A stretch of DNA of 11,045 bases from contig JAHDIA010000045.1 of assembly GCA_020631035.1 (NCBI GenBank), forward strand, positions 4,980 to 16,024. The letters run 5' to 3'. Numbering within the stretch: position 1 is the first letter of the stretch; every line of letters starts with the position of its first letter. The notes under the pieces were generated by a model. That model saw nothing but the letters and a program-made list of their open reading frames with translations. It was not told the DNA's origin and made no database searches. Positions 1 to 5,463 of this stretch are shown in pieces. The translations under genes and the position numbers were made by a program. The stretch comes from Chitinophagales bacterium. GTDB lineage: Bacteria; Bacteroidota; Bacteroidia; Chitinophagales; UBA2359.

Positions 1-9
1 CGTTTTGGG

Positions 10-31
10 GAGAAAATTCGTGAATTTTCTC
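10..31. repeat. Perfect inverted repeat, 10-bp arms
   Basis: GAGAAAATTC at 10-19 and GAATTTTCTC at 22-31 are perfect reverse complements separated by two bases. It is followed by a G-rich stretch (CTACGGGGGG), not a T-run, so it is not a clear terminator on the plus strand. It may be a small dispersed palindrome or the end of an element that begins outside the window. The arms are seen directly; the role is unknown. Confidence 0.6.
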
Positions 32-88
32 TACGGGGGGATGGACATTCCAATTTGCACAATTCATTATTTAATTTACAGTTTTTGT

Positions 89-186
89 GCGTAGGATGAG
101 CGGATGGATGAACGCTTGGATGAAATATGAAGTATGCGTTGGCTAACCCGACCATAACGCAGCCTCAATGCCAATGGCGTTGCCCC
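89..186 (+). repeat. Dispersed ~98-bp intergenic repeat, copy 1
   Basis: This 98-bp segment resembles the reverse complement of 7063-7159 (97 bp). The first 21 bases match at 20 positions (GCGTAGGATGAGCGGATGGA core). The block starting ATGCG at position 46 of each copy matches at about 25 of 31 positions, and both copies end in TGCCCC. The 24 bases between the blocks have diverged while keeping exactly the same length. It lies about 110 bp before the sigma factor start. Such a pattern fits a mobile or dispersed intergenic element or a small structured RNA family; it encodes no obvious protein. Confidence 0.7.
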
Positions 187-212
187 ATAAAAACACATCT
201 CATTTTTGGTTC

Positions 213-254
213 TTTGACAATTTTATTTATTTTAGCTAAACTCACTTTTATTTG
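213..254 (+). promoter_or_regulatory. Possible promoter for the sigma factor unit
   Basis: TTTATTTG at 247-254 matches the Bacteroidota -7 consensus TAnnTTTG except at the second base, but no well-spaced -33 element precedes it. TTGACA at 214-219 is followed after 17 bp by TAAACT (237-242), which resembles the ordinary bacterial sigma-70 pattern that Bacteroidota rarely use. One of these probably drives the two genes downstream; the sequence does not decide which. Confidence 0.25.
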
Positions 255-297
255 ATACAAGGATTAATTAATTGTAGAAGAATGTAAGCTGCTATTT

Positions 298-861
298 ATG
301 ACCGATATTGAATTGCAACAATTGAAAACTGAATTGATTGAGGGGAGATCTCAATTGTGGGATAAAATTTATTTGGACAATTATGCCCATTGCACCAATT
401 GGTTGGTCAGCAAATATCAATGCTCTAAAGACATTGCCAAGGATTTTTATCAGGATACTTTGCTAAAATTTAGAAGTGCTGTTTTAAGAGACAAATTTAA
501 GCCAGACAATTTGCAGGGATGGTTGATTCGAGTGATGGGCAATGATTATAAAAAACATTTGGCAAATAAAAAAAGAGCCTCTAAGATTTATACCAATAAT
601 GGAGAGCATATATCAATTGAAGAATCGAAAGAAGTGAATTTTGAAAAGCGTTTTTCCGCTTATCAAAAAGCAATGCAGAAATTGAGTGAGGCTTGTCAAA
701 AATTACTCAAAGCTTTTTATCTTGAACAAACCAAATTGAAAGATTTACAGGTATCTTTGCAATACAGTTCGTATGATGTCATTAAAGACAAACGCCGTCG
801 TTGCTTTAATCAACTCAAAAAATTTGCCAATGATTTTTTAACGCAAAACTCTAATACCTAA
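298..861 (+). CDS. RNA polymerase sigma factor, sigma-70 family, ECF-like
   Basis: This 187-residue protein has the size and two-domain layout of an extracytoplasmic-function sigma factor, which directs RNA polymerase to a small set of promoters. Residues about 22-92 look like region 2: the stretch with YQDTLLKF (51-58) and GWLIRVMGNDYKKHLANKKR (74-93) corresponds to the core-binding and -10-recognition helices. A charged linker follows (about 94-116). Residues about 118-182 look like region 4, a helix-turn-helix with LSEACQKLLKAFYLEQ and a basic recognition helix (VIKDKRRRCFNQLKK), although the usual Gxs(xx)VK turn is weak, so it is a diverged member. It stops 8 bp before the next gene, a membrane protein with an anti-sigma-like N-terminus, so the two are probably co-transcribed and act together. 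ATG at 298 is the first in-frame start and gives a full-length domain. Confidence 0.85.
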   Translation: MTDIELQQLKTELIEGRSQLWDKIYLDNYAHCTNWLVSKYQCSKDIAKDFYQDTLLKFRSAVLRDKFKPDNLQGWLIRVMGNDYKKHLANKKRASKIYTNNGEHISIEESKEVNFEKRFSAYQKAMQKLSEACQKLLKAFYLEQTKLKDLQVSLQYSSYDVIKDKRRRCFNQLKKFANDFLTQNSNT

Positions 862-869
862 GTAAGCAA

Positions 870-1640
870 ATGGAAGAAATGAGCAATATAGAATTGATCG
901 AAAAGTTTCTCCACAAAGAGTTGAACTTGGAGGAGGAAAAAATCTTGGCAGAACGTCTAAAGTCAGATTCTGAATTTGCCGACGAACTGGAGTATGCGAC
1001 TTATATGCATCGTGAATTTAACAATCAACAAAAAGAACGCTGGAACCAACTTTTAGAGAACAAAACACTTCCTAACGCTTCTAGTAATCCAAAAGCTACT
1101 CCTTCTATTACACCACCTCCACAACCTAATATATTTAAACGCATACTAAAAATTGCGGCAGTATTGTTTTTGATTGCTGCTCCCTTATTGCTCTTGTACT
1201 ATAGCTTACAACCCACCTCATTTGAACAAATGGCTCGAAAAGCACTTCAGGAAAATAGACCCGCTCCTATGGTTGTACGCAGTGACAATGACCATAGATG
1301 GACGGAGGCAATGGATGCTTACCAAAACAAAGAATATACATTAGCGGCTCAAATATTAGAGGATGTTTATCCTAGTACCTCCAAAGAACAAGATGAAATC
1401 AGCTATTACCTCGGTTTGTGTTATCTTTTTCAAAAATCTGCTGATTATGCTCAAGCTTCTCAAAAATTTGACTTACTCCTAAACAAAGAGAATAATTTTC
1501 AGGAGGAGGTCAAATGGTACCAAAGTTTGAGTTTGTTGATGCAAAATAAAAAAGAGCAAGCACAAGGTCTACTAAGTCAAATTGTAGCCCAAAAAGCGTG
1601 GAAACATACTGAAGCACAAAAGTTGTTGGATGCCTTATAG
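870..1640 (+). CDS. Single-pass membrane protein with TPR-like repeats, putative anti-sigma factor
   Basis: The 256-residue product has three parts. Residues 1-60 are acidic and helical, with the pattern IEKFLHKELNLEEEKILAER followed by L..DSEFADEL, which is common at the cytoplasmic N-terminus of Bacteroidota anti-sigma-like proteins. Residues 64-90 form a Pro/Ser/Thr-rich linker. Residues about 93-113 (IAAVLFLIAAPLLLLYY) form one membrane helix, preceded by Lys/Arg, so the N-terminus should face the cytoplasm. Residues about 143-256 contain helix pairs of TPR type (AMDAYQNKEYTLAAQILEDV; ISYYLGLCYLFQKSADYAQA; YQSLSLLMQNKKEQAQGLL), expected in the periplasm. No zinc-binding HxxxCxxC motif is seen. 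Position 8 bp behind the sigma factor gene supports a role in holding or sensing for that sigma factor, but this is inference; it could instead be a structural TPR protein. A second in-frame ATG at 879 is also possible. Confidence 0.7.
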   Translation: MEEMSNIELIEKFLHKELNLEEEKILAERLKSDSEFADELEYATYMHREFNNQQKERWNQLLENKTLPNASSNPKATPSITPPPQPNIFKRILKIAAVLFLIAAPLLLLYYSLQPTSFEQMARKALQENRPAPMVVRSDNDHRWTEAMDAYQNKEYTLAAQILEDVYPSTSKEQDEISYYLGLCYLFQKSADYAQASQKFDLLLNKENNFQEEVKWYQSLSLLMQNKKEQAQGLLSQIVAQKAWKHTEAQKLLDAL

Positions 1641-1834
1641 TGTTAATTAAGACCAAAATAAGCACAAATTCCTTAGTATCAGTAACCAAATCATAGTATA
1701 CACGTTTATCAAATGGTGGTATTGTTGCCTAATTACATTGCAAATTGAATGTTAAATCTCTGGCAATCATTTAAACGTTTTCCTGCTTTCTTACTCCAAA
1801 ACAGAAGATTTTTTGTGAACTATGAATTTTGGCT

Positions 1835-3382
1835 ATGAATAAAAAGTTACTCATTTTAATAAGTGTCATTCTTAACTTGTTGTTTTTCAATAATTTGAAT
1901 GCACAATGCCCCATTAGTGAAAATCCAGTCCTCATCAATAGTTTTGTTGAAAGTGCCCCTACAGTTTCGGACTGTTCTGTCTTTATAGAAAGCAGTGATG
2001 GTGTATTTTCTGGTGAAACATTTATGCTTTCGGGCATTACGAGTGGTCAAACCTATGTTGTTGACTTGTGCAATGCCATTGTTTGGGATGCGACTCTTAC
2101 AGTGTATGATGCCGACAGCAATTTAGTTGTTTTTGATGATGGCAGTGCTTCGGGCTGTGGTATGGGTGCCAGAGCTACCTTTACAGCTGCTTCTAGCGGT
2201 ACTTATTTTATCACTGTTGCCAAGCCTGATTGTGGCATTGATCTTAGTGCCAATGGAAAAATCAAAGTATTCAACAATACGGATGGCATCAGTCCCTGCC
2301 CTGCTTCTACCAATATTCCTTGTAGTTTGAATGCCACTTTTTTGAGTGGTAGTGCTTCTACTGGTGTTACCCAAAGTGCAATTCCTGTTGGGACTTGTGC
2401 GACTGACTGGCAAGCGGAGGACAATCCTTTTCCACCAATGGTTTATGTCGCAATGGGTCCTTTTGGCGATTTTTCCAATCAGCCTTATGAAGTTTCGACC
2501 AGTGTGGGTCGCTTGTTTTCAACTAGCAATTTGAATGACGCATCTAGTGCCGACACCCTAAACAATGGTTTAGCAGTTTTGCTTGGTTTGACCCAAGAAG
2601 AATTAGATGCTGATACGGTTGAGGTTATCTTTAGAAGTTTGTCCAATGAAACTTGTAGTGACACCTTGTTGATTCCTAGCGATTTTCTCACCACTTCAAT
2701 TGCTGATTTGTGTCCTTCAGAGTCATTTGATTGTATGGCGAATGTGGGCAGCATTACTCCTCCGAGCAATACGATGTATACACAAGATGATACAGCCGAA
2801 GCTCCAAGTGTAAGTGGGCAAAATACAACAGGCGATTATGCTTATTTGTATGTATTGACTACTGATTTGGATACAAGTGATGTGATTGATTACAATATTG
2901 TGGCAACTAGTGAAACAGGAGCTTTCGATTTTGCAGAATTGGGCTTGGAAGTTGGCGTCTATAATGTTCACGGTTTGTCTTATAATACCAGTATTGGTCT
3001 ACCCGATAATTTGACTTCTGGTGAAGAGGTATTTGGCTTAATCAGTGCCGACATTATTTGTGGGGATTTGAGCTTGCCTGCTTATACTTTAACAGTAGAC
3101 TTGGGTAGTAGCCTGAATGAACCTATTCATAAAACGGAGTTTAAATTGTACCCTATACCAAGCATCAGCAATTTGAACATTGATGTTGCAAGCAATGAGA
3201 CAGATTTTTTACAATGGTATGTTTACGATTTGTCTGGTCGCTTTATTCGTTCCGATTTTGAACACATTTATGTAGGACACAATACTTTCCAAATTGATGT
3301 TTCAGATTTGGTTGAAGGGGTCTACTTTTTGGAGTTGGAAGGCAATAGTGGAATTTATACCAAGAGGTTTATAAAAGAATAG
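1835..3382 (+). CDS. Secreted protein with T9SS type A sorting domain
   Basis: Translation from ATG at 1835 gives 515 residues starting with a classic signal peptide (MNKKLLILISVILNLLFFNN, cleavage likely after LNAQ at 24). A TTG six bases upstream is less likely. Residues about 50-147 resemble a pre-peptidase C-terminal (PPC-like) beta-sandwich: FMLSGITSGQTYVVDLC, then LTVYDADSNLVVFDD and SGTYFITVAKPDCG. The middle (about 155-425) is Cys-, Asp- and Ser/Thr-rich with no catalytic motif I recognise; CMANVGSITPP near 300 opens another beta-rich module containing YAYLYVLTTDLD and GVYNVHGLSYN. Residues about 432-515 are a type A C-terminal sorting domain (KLYPIPSISNLNIDV, VYDLSGRFIR, GVYFLELEG, TKRFIKE), which sends the protein through the type IX system to the cell surface or medium. 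The sorting call is strong; the biological role is unknown. Confidence 0.88.
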   Translation: MNKKLLILISVILNLLFFNNLNAQCPISENPVLINSFVESAPTVSDCSVFIESSDGVFSGETFMLSGITSGQTYVVDLCNAIVWDATLTVYDADSNLVVFDDGSASGCGMGARATFTAASSGTYFITVAKPDCGIDLSANGKIKVFNNTDGISPCPASTNIPCSLNATFLSGSASTGVTQSAIPVGTCATDWQAEDNPFPPMVYVAMGPFGDFSNQPYEVSTSVGRLFSTSNLNDASSADTLNNGLAVLLGLTQEELDADTVEVIFRSLSNETCSDTLLIPSDFLTTSIADLCPSESFDCMANVGSITPPSNTMYTQDDTAEAPSVSGQNTTGDYAYLYVLTTDLDTSDVIDYNIVATSETGAFDFAELGLEVGVYNVHGLSYNTSIGLPDNLTSGEEVFGLISADIICGDLSLPAYTLTVDLGSSLNEPIHKTEFKLYPIPSISNLNIDVASNETDFLQWYVYDLSGRFIRSDFEHIYVGHNTFQIDVSDLVEGVYFLELEGNSGIYTKRFIKE

Positions 3383-3428
3383 AAAATGGTTCTCTTTTAT
3401 TTTTAGAAGCAAATGCTTGGAGCTTCGT

Positions 3429-3454
3429 CGCTATTCATTTGCCCGCTATTCATT
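3429..3454 (+). repeat. Short direct repeat CGCTATTCATT, period 15
   Basis: CGCTATTCATT occurs at 3429-3439 and again at 3444-3454. A GCAAATG/CATTTGC inverted pair (3409-3415 and 3436-3442) overlaps the first copy. This may be the edge of the intergenic element that also holds the palindrome at 3470-3489; no function can be assigned. Confidence 0.45.
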
Positions 3455-3469
3455 GCAAGTCCTCGTATT

Positions 3470-3489
3470 GGGCGAATAATTATTCGCCC
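3470..3489. repeat. Perfect 20-nt palindrome, REP-like
   Basis: GGGCGAATAATTATTCGCCC is a perfect 20-base palindrome followed by CTAC. Palindromes of the form GGGCGAAT...ATTCGCCC occur as dispersed intergenic elements in several bacterial phyla, so this is probably a REP-like unit rather than an operator for a neighbour. It lies 88 bp beyond the secreted-protein stop codon, and no T-run follows, so it is not a typical terminator. Confidence 0.6.
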
Positions 3490-3570
3490 CTACTGTGGGC
3501 TTTCCATTGCTATCGGGGCTAGATGAGAACGTTCACTTGCTTTCGCAGAACACGAAAAAATACTAGATTG

Positions 3571-3613
3571 AAAAATGCACTAATTCTTTACAAAGAGTTG
3601 GTGCATTTTTTTT
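3571..3613 (+). terminator. Strong intrinsic terminator, probably bidirectional
   Basis: AAAAATGCAC at 3571-3580 pairs perfectly with GTGCATTTTT at 3601-3610. The interior also pairs (TAATTCTTT with AAAGAGTTG, using two G-U pairs), leaving only a tiny loop around 3590-3591. T-run 3606-3613 follows. The A-run at the left foot makes it readable on the minus strand as well. It probably ends transcription of the secreted-protein gene. It sits only 38 bp before the DUF2461 start. Confidence 0.85.
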
Positions 3614-3651
3614 AACTTGCTGCTTCTACTTCACCAAAACCTCCAACAATT

Positions 3652-4317
3652 ATGGGACACATTAGCCAAAAAACCTTCAAGTTTCTCAAGGATTTAGCTG
3701 CCAATAATGAACGTGAATGGTTCAAAGAGAACAAAGGTCGCTATGAAGCGGCAAGGGCAGAATTTACCGAATACGTTACCGAATTGATTTCAGAAATTGC
3801 CAAGTTTGATCCAGACATTGCTGGCTTGGAAGCCAAGAAGTGTATTTTTCGGATTTACAAGGATACTCGTTTCTCGAAGGACAAAACGCCTTACAAACTC
3901 AATCTTGGTGCACATTTGGTTGCCAAAAATGAAAAGCCCCACGATCGAGCGGGTTACTATATTCAGATTCAGCCTGGCAATTGTTTTTTGGCGGGTGGTG
4001 CCTATATGCCGCCTGGTCCTTGGATCAAAGCCATTCGTCAAGAGATTGATTATAACGCTGCTGATTTTAAAAAGATTCTAAAGAGTGCTTCTTTTAAGAA
4101 ATACTTTGGTGAAATGGAAGGGGAACAGCTCAAGACGGCTCCAAGAGGGTATCCCAAAGACCATCCTGAAATCGAGTTGTTGCGCTACAAGAGTTTTTTG
4201 GCGGTTCACCAATTGACGGAAAAACAGGTATTGGCTGATGATTTTGTCAAACACAGTATCAAGGTGTTTAAGGCTTTACAGCCTTTTGATCAGTTTTTGA
4301 ATGATGCTTTGAATTGA
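3652..4317 (+). CDS. DUF2461 family protein (TIGR02453 type)
   Basis: The 221-residue product is full length for the DUF2461 family, widespread cytoplasmic proteins of unknown biochemical function. Recognisable family stretches are NNEREWFKENKGRYEAAR (18-35) near the N-terminus, the conserved basic core IFRIYKDTRFSKDKTPYK (65-82), the strand pair GYYIQIQPGNCFLAGGAYMP (101-120), and KTAPRGYPKDHPEIELLRYK (161-180) followed by SFL. There is no signal peptide or membrane segment. The ATG at 3652 fits the family N-terminus (T.KFLKDLAANN). It has no close same-strand partner: the terminator hairpin ends 38 bp upstream and a long AT-rich gap follows. Family assignment is firm; no function should be inferred from it. 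Confidence 0.9.
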   Translation: MGHISQKTFKFLKDLAANNEREWFKENKGRYEAARAEFTEYVTELISEIAKFDPDIAGLEAKKCIFRIYKDTRFSKDKTPYKLNLGAHLVAKNEKPHDRAGYYIQIQPGNCFLAGGAYMPPGPWIKAIRQEIDYNAADFKKILKSASFKKYFGEMEGEQLKTAPRGYPKDHPEIELLRYKSFLAVHQLTEKQVLADDFVKHSIKVFKALQPFDQFLNDALN

Positions 4318-4612
4318 TACTCAAAAAGCTAAAAATTTTTGAACTTGCCAACAGTGGCGGCTGACATAGACAATGGGCTAAATCTAGGAAAACATTTTGG
4401 TATTCATTCATCAAACTAGCAATGATGCCTGTTTGTTCGGTTTGTCTCATTGTTTTGTTTTTACAAATGTAAAAAAATAAATTAAACTCCTTTTAACAAA
4501 GAAAAACCATACAAGCCAACTCCACAATTAACAATCTAATTATCAACATCTTAAATGGCAAAACCAATCACAAACTGTCATAAAAAAGCATGATAAATGA
4601 GCAAAATTGTAC

Positions 4613-4643
4613 TTTCATTACCAAACTACCTACTCTATATTTG
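4613..4643 (+). promoter_or_regulatory. Bacteroidota-type promoter for the GG-leader peptide
   Basis: TATATTTG at 4636-4643 fits the -7 consensus TAnnTTTG exactly. TTTC at 4613-4616 lies 19 bp upstream and is one base off the -33 TTTG. Transcription would start near 4650, giving an unusually long leader of about 100 bases before the peptide start. The -7 match is seen directly; activity is inferred. Confidence 0.45.
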
Positions 4644-4703
4644 AGCAAACAAACAGTTATTAAACTCATAAATGAACTGGCTGTCAGTTGATCAATTTTA
4701 ACA

Positions 4704-4718
4704 AAAGGTGTACACTTT
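4704..4718. promoter_or_regulatory. Palindromic site AAAGGTGTACACTTT in peptide leader
   Basis: AAAGGTGTACACTTT is a near-perfect palindrome around TGTACA. It shares its first eight bases with two palindromes at 6988-7002 and 7042-7056. It lies in the presumed untranslated leader 35 bp before the peptide start, next to a small AACTG-gctgt-CAGTT hairpin (4675-4689). It could be a regulator site or an RNA hairpin. Confidence 0.35.
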
Positions 4719-4753
4719 TGAAATTATTTTTTAACTAATTAAATTTACAAAAA

Positions 4754-4909
4754 ATGAATACTAATTTAAAAAAGTTTGCAAGTCAACAAAATGTATCATT
4801 GTTAAATAAAAAGCAAAAAGCAAAAGTACAAGGCGGTGATTCTACTTCGCAAGCAGTGAATCCAGCCGCAAAGGTTGCTTGTTTTATAACAGATAACATT
4901 GCAGGTTAG
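4754..4909 (+). CDS. Double-glycine leader peptide, putative RiPP/bacteriocin-like precursor
   Basis: ATG at 4754 opens a 51-residue frame ending TAG at 4907-4909. The first 28 residues look like a leader: MNTNLKKFASQQ, then SLLNKKQKAKVQGG, a hydrophobic/basic helix ending in Gly-Gly at 27-28. This is the pattern used by Bacteroidota natural-product precursors and recognised by C39-type peptidase-transporters. The remaining 23 residues (DSTSQAVNPAAKVACF, then ITDNIAG) contain one Cys (43), three Ser/Thr near the start and one Thr at 46, so a thioether ring, another modification, or an unmodified secreted peptide are all possible. The A-rich ACAAAAA upstream is a usual Bacteroidota initiation context. 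A promoter (4613-4643) and terminator (4928-4968) make it a single-gene unit. No modifying enzyme or exporter is in the window, so it is an orphan precursor. The peptide call is good; its chemistry is unknown. Confidence 0.7.
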   Translation: MNTNLKKFASQQNVSLLNKKQKAKVQGGDSTSQAVNPAAKVACFITDNIAG

Positions 4910-4927
4910 ACTTTGAATAGAAAGATG

Positions 4928-4968
4928 GAGGCTGTCTCCTAAGTATGCTTATGAGATAGCCTCTTCTA
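4928..4968 (+). terminator. Intrinsic terminator of the small peptide gene
   Basis: GAGGCTGTCTC (4928-4938) pairs with GAGATAGCCTC (4953-4963) over 11 bp with one G-U pair and a 14-base loop, followed by pyrimidine-rich TTCTACTT. It starts 18 bp after the peptide stop codon, so it defines a monocistronic transcript. Confidence 0.8.
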
Positions 4969-4995
4969 CTTCTTAGTGGAATGTAGAATCATCTC

Positions 4996-5225
4996 AAAAA
5001 TCGGGATGTCTGTACTAAAAGACGAAGGTCTATACGATGACCTCTACGCCTGATGGGAATGGTAGCTGCTGCTGAGATAGGGCTATGAAGCAAGGAGTAC
5101 CAATCCCGATAAAAATCGGGAACGTAAGGAAGACTAGGGACGACTATGCTGAATGCCCTAGTGAAGGAGCAAGTATAAATGGACAGCAGGGAGAAACGAA
5201 GCGACGAAGCTTAAAACGTTCCGTA
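4996..5225 (+). ncRNA. Candidate structured RNA or group II intron remnant
   Basis: This block is richer in G and purines than its surroundings and contains many complementary segments. AGGTC (5026-5030) pairs with GACCT (5039-5043). GGGAATGGTA (5055-5064) pairs with TACCAATCCC (5098-5107) with one mismatch. TCCCGAT (5104-5110) and ATCGGGA (5115-5121) form a 7-bp hairpin with an AAAA loop. ACTAGGG (5133-5139) pairs with CCCTAGT (5156-5162). GGAACGT (5119-5125) pairs with ACGTTCC (5216-5222), enclosing the previous stem. Some helices share bases, so they may be alternatives. AAAAATCGGGA occurs twice (4996-5006, 5111-5121). The texture recalls domain I of bacterial group II introns, but no domain V or reverse transcriptase is present. 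A 55-codon frame (5085-5252) crosses it but looks like chance. Helices are seen; identity is uncertain and the strand is not proven. Confidence 0.35.
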
Positions 5226-5235
5226 CTCAAAATAA

Positions 5236-5267
5236 AAAACCTTCCTCTTTAAAGCAAAAGGAAGGCA
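5236..5267 (-). terminator. Intrinsic terminator for the acyl-CoA dehydrogenase transcript
   Basis: On the minus strand CCTTCCT (reverse complement of 5259-5265) pairs with AGGAAGG (reverse complement of 5240-5246), and TTTTTTATTTTG follows immediately. The inner CTTTAAAG can extend or form the loop. It lies about 200 bp past the dehydrogenase stop. On the plus strand it has only a weak T-tract (CATTTGTT), but it may also bound the structured block to its left. Confidence 0.75.
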
Positions 5268-5463
5268 TTTGTTGGATAGTGTATCTTTGGTATAGGAATA
5301 ATATAAAGATAACTATTCATTTTCATCTGCGATATTTTCCAATCTACTTCGTCAAAAATACTCGCCTTAGCGCTGCTAGGACTCCGTTTTTTTCCTTGTA
5401 TATTGAAAAATCTCTTTGCTGAAATTTGAACATTTATTTCTATACCATTCCTGAGGGAACCAA
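5268..5463. other. 3' region downstream of the dehydrogenase
   Basis: This stretch would be transcribed as the dehydrogenase 3' tail on the minus strand. It includes a 29-codon minus-strand frame (ATG at 5433, TAG at 5344-5346; start MFKFQQRDF, end GVLAALRRVFLTK), beginning 30 bp after the dehydrogenase stop. It also has a GC-rich island CCTTAGC-gct-GCTAGG (5365-5380), a short hairpin with one bulge flanked on the plus strand by ACTCCG and a T-run. The frame is too short to call a gene with confidence. Confidence 0.4.

Larger units (their letters stand above)
4318..4753. other. Gene-poor AT-rich intergenic region
   Basis: No convincing gene lies here. The region carries the promoter and leader of the small peptide gene (4613-4753), a near-palindrome at 4704-4718, and a minus-strand TACATTTG (-7-like, reverse complement of 4464-4471) standing 13 bp before a weak minus-strand reading frame of 60 codons (4268-4450) that overlaps the end of the DUF2461 gene. 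No clear GC-rich terminator follows the DUF2461 stop; only a weak A/T hairpin (CAAAAA...TTTTTG near 4322-4341) is visible. Confidence 0.6.

Noticed and set aside
1771..2424. Several minus-strand frames of 64-96 codons opposite the secreted-protein gene
   Set aside because: They overlap a strongly supported T9SS protein and show low-complexity Thr/Ser-rich translations expected from the opposite strand.
5006..5053. 15-codon frame MSVLKDEGLYDDLYA
   Set aside because: Protein-like in appearance but very short, inside a stem-forming segment, with no independent support.
5085..5252. 55-codon plus-strand frame starting MKQGVPIPIKIGNV
   Set aside because: It runs through the most structured part of the intergenic block and through the terminator stem, has no initiation context, and its composition follows the RNA-like helices rather than a protein domain. 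Kept only as a note.
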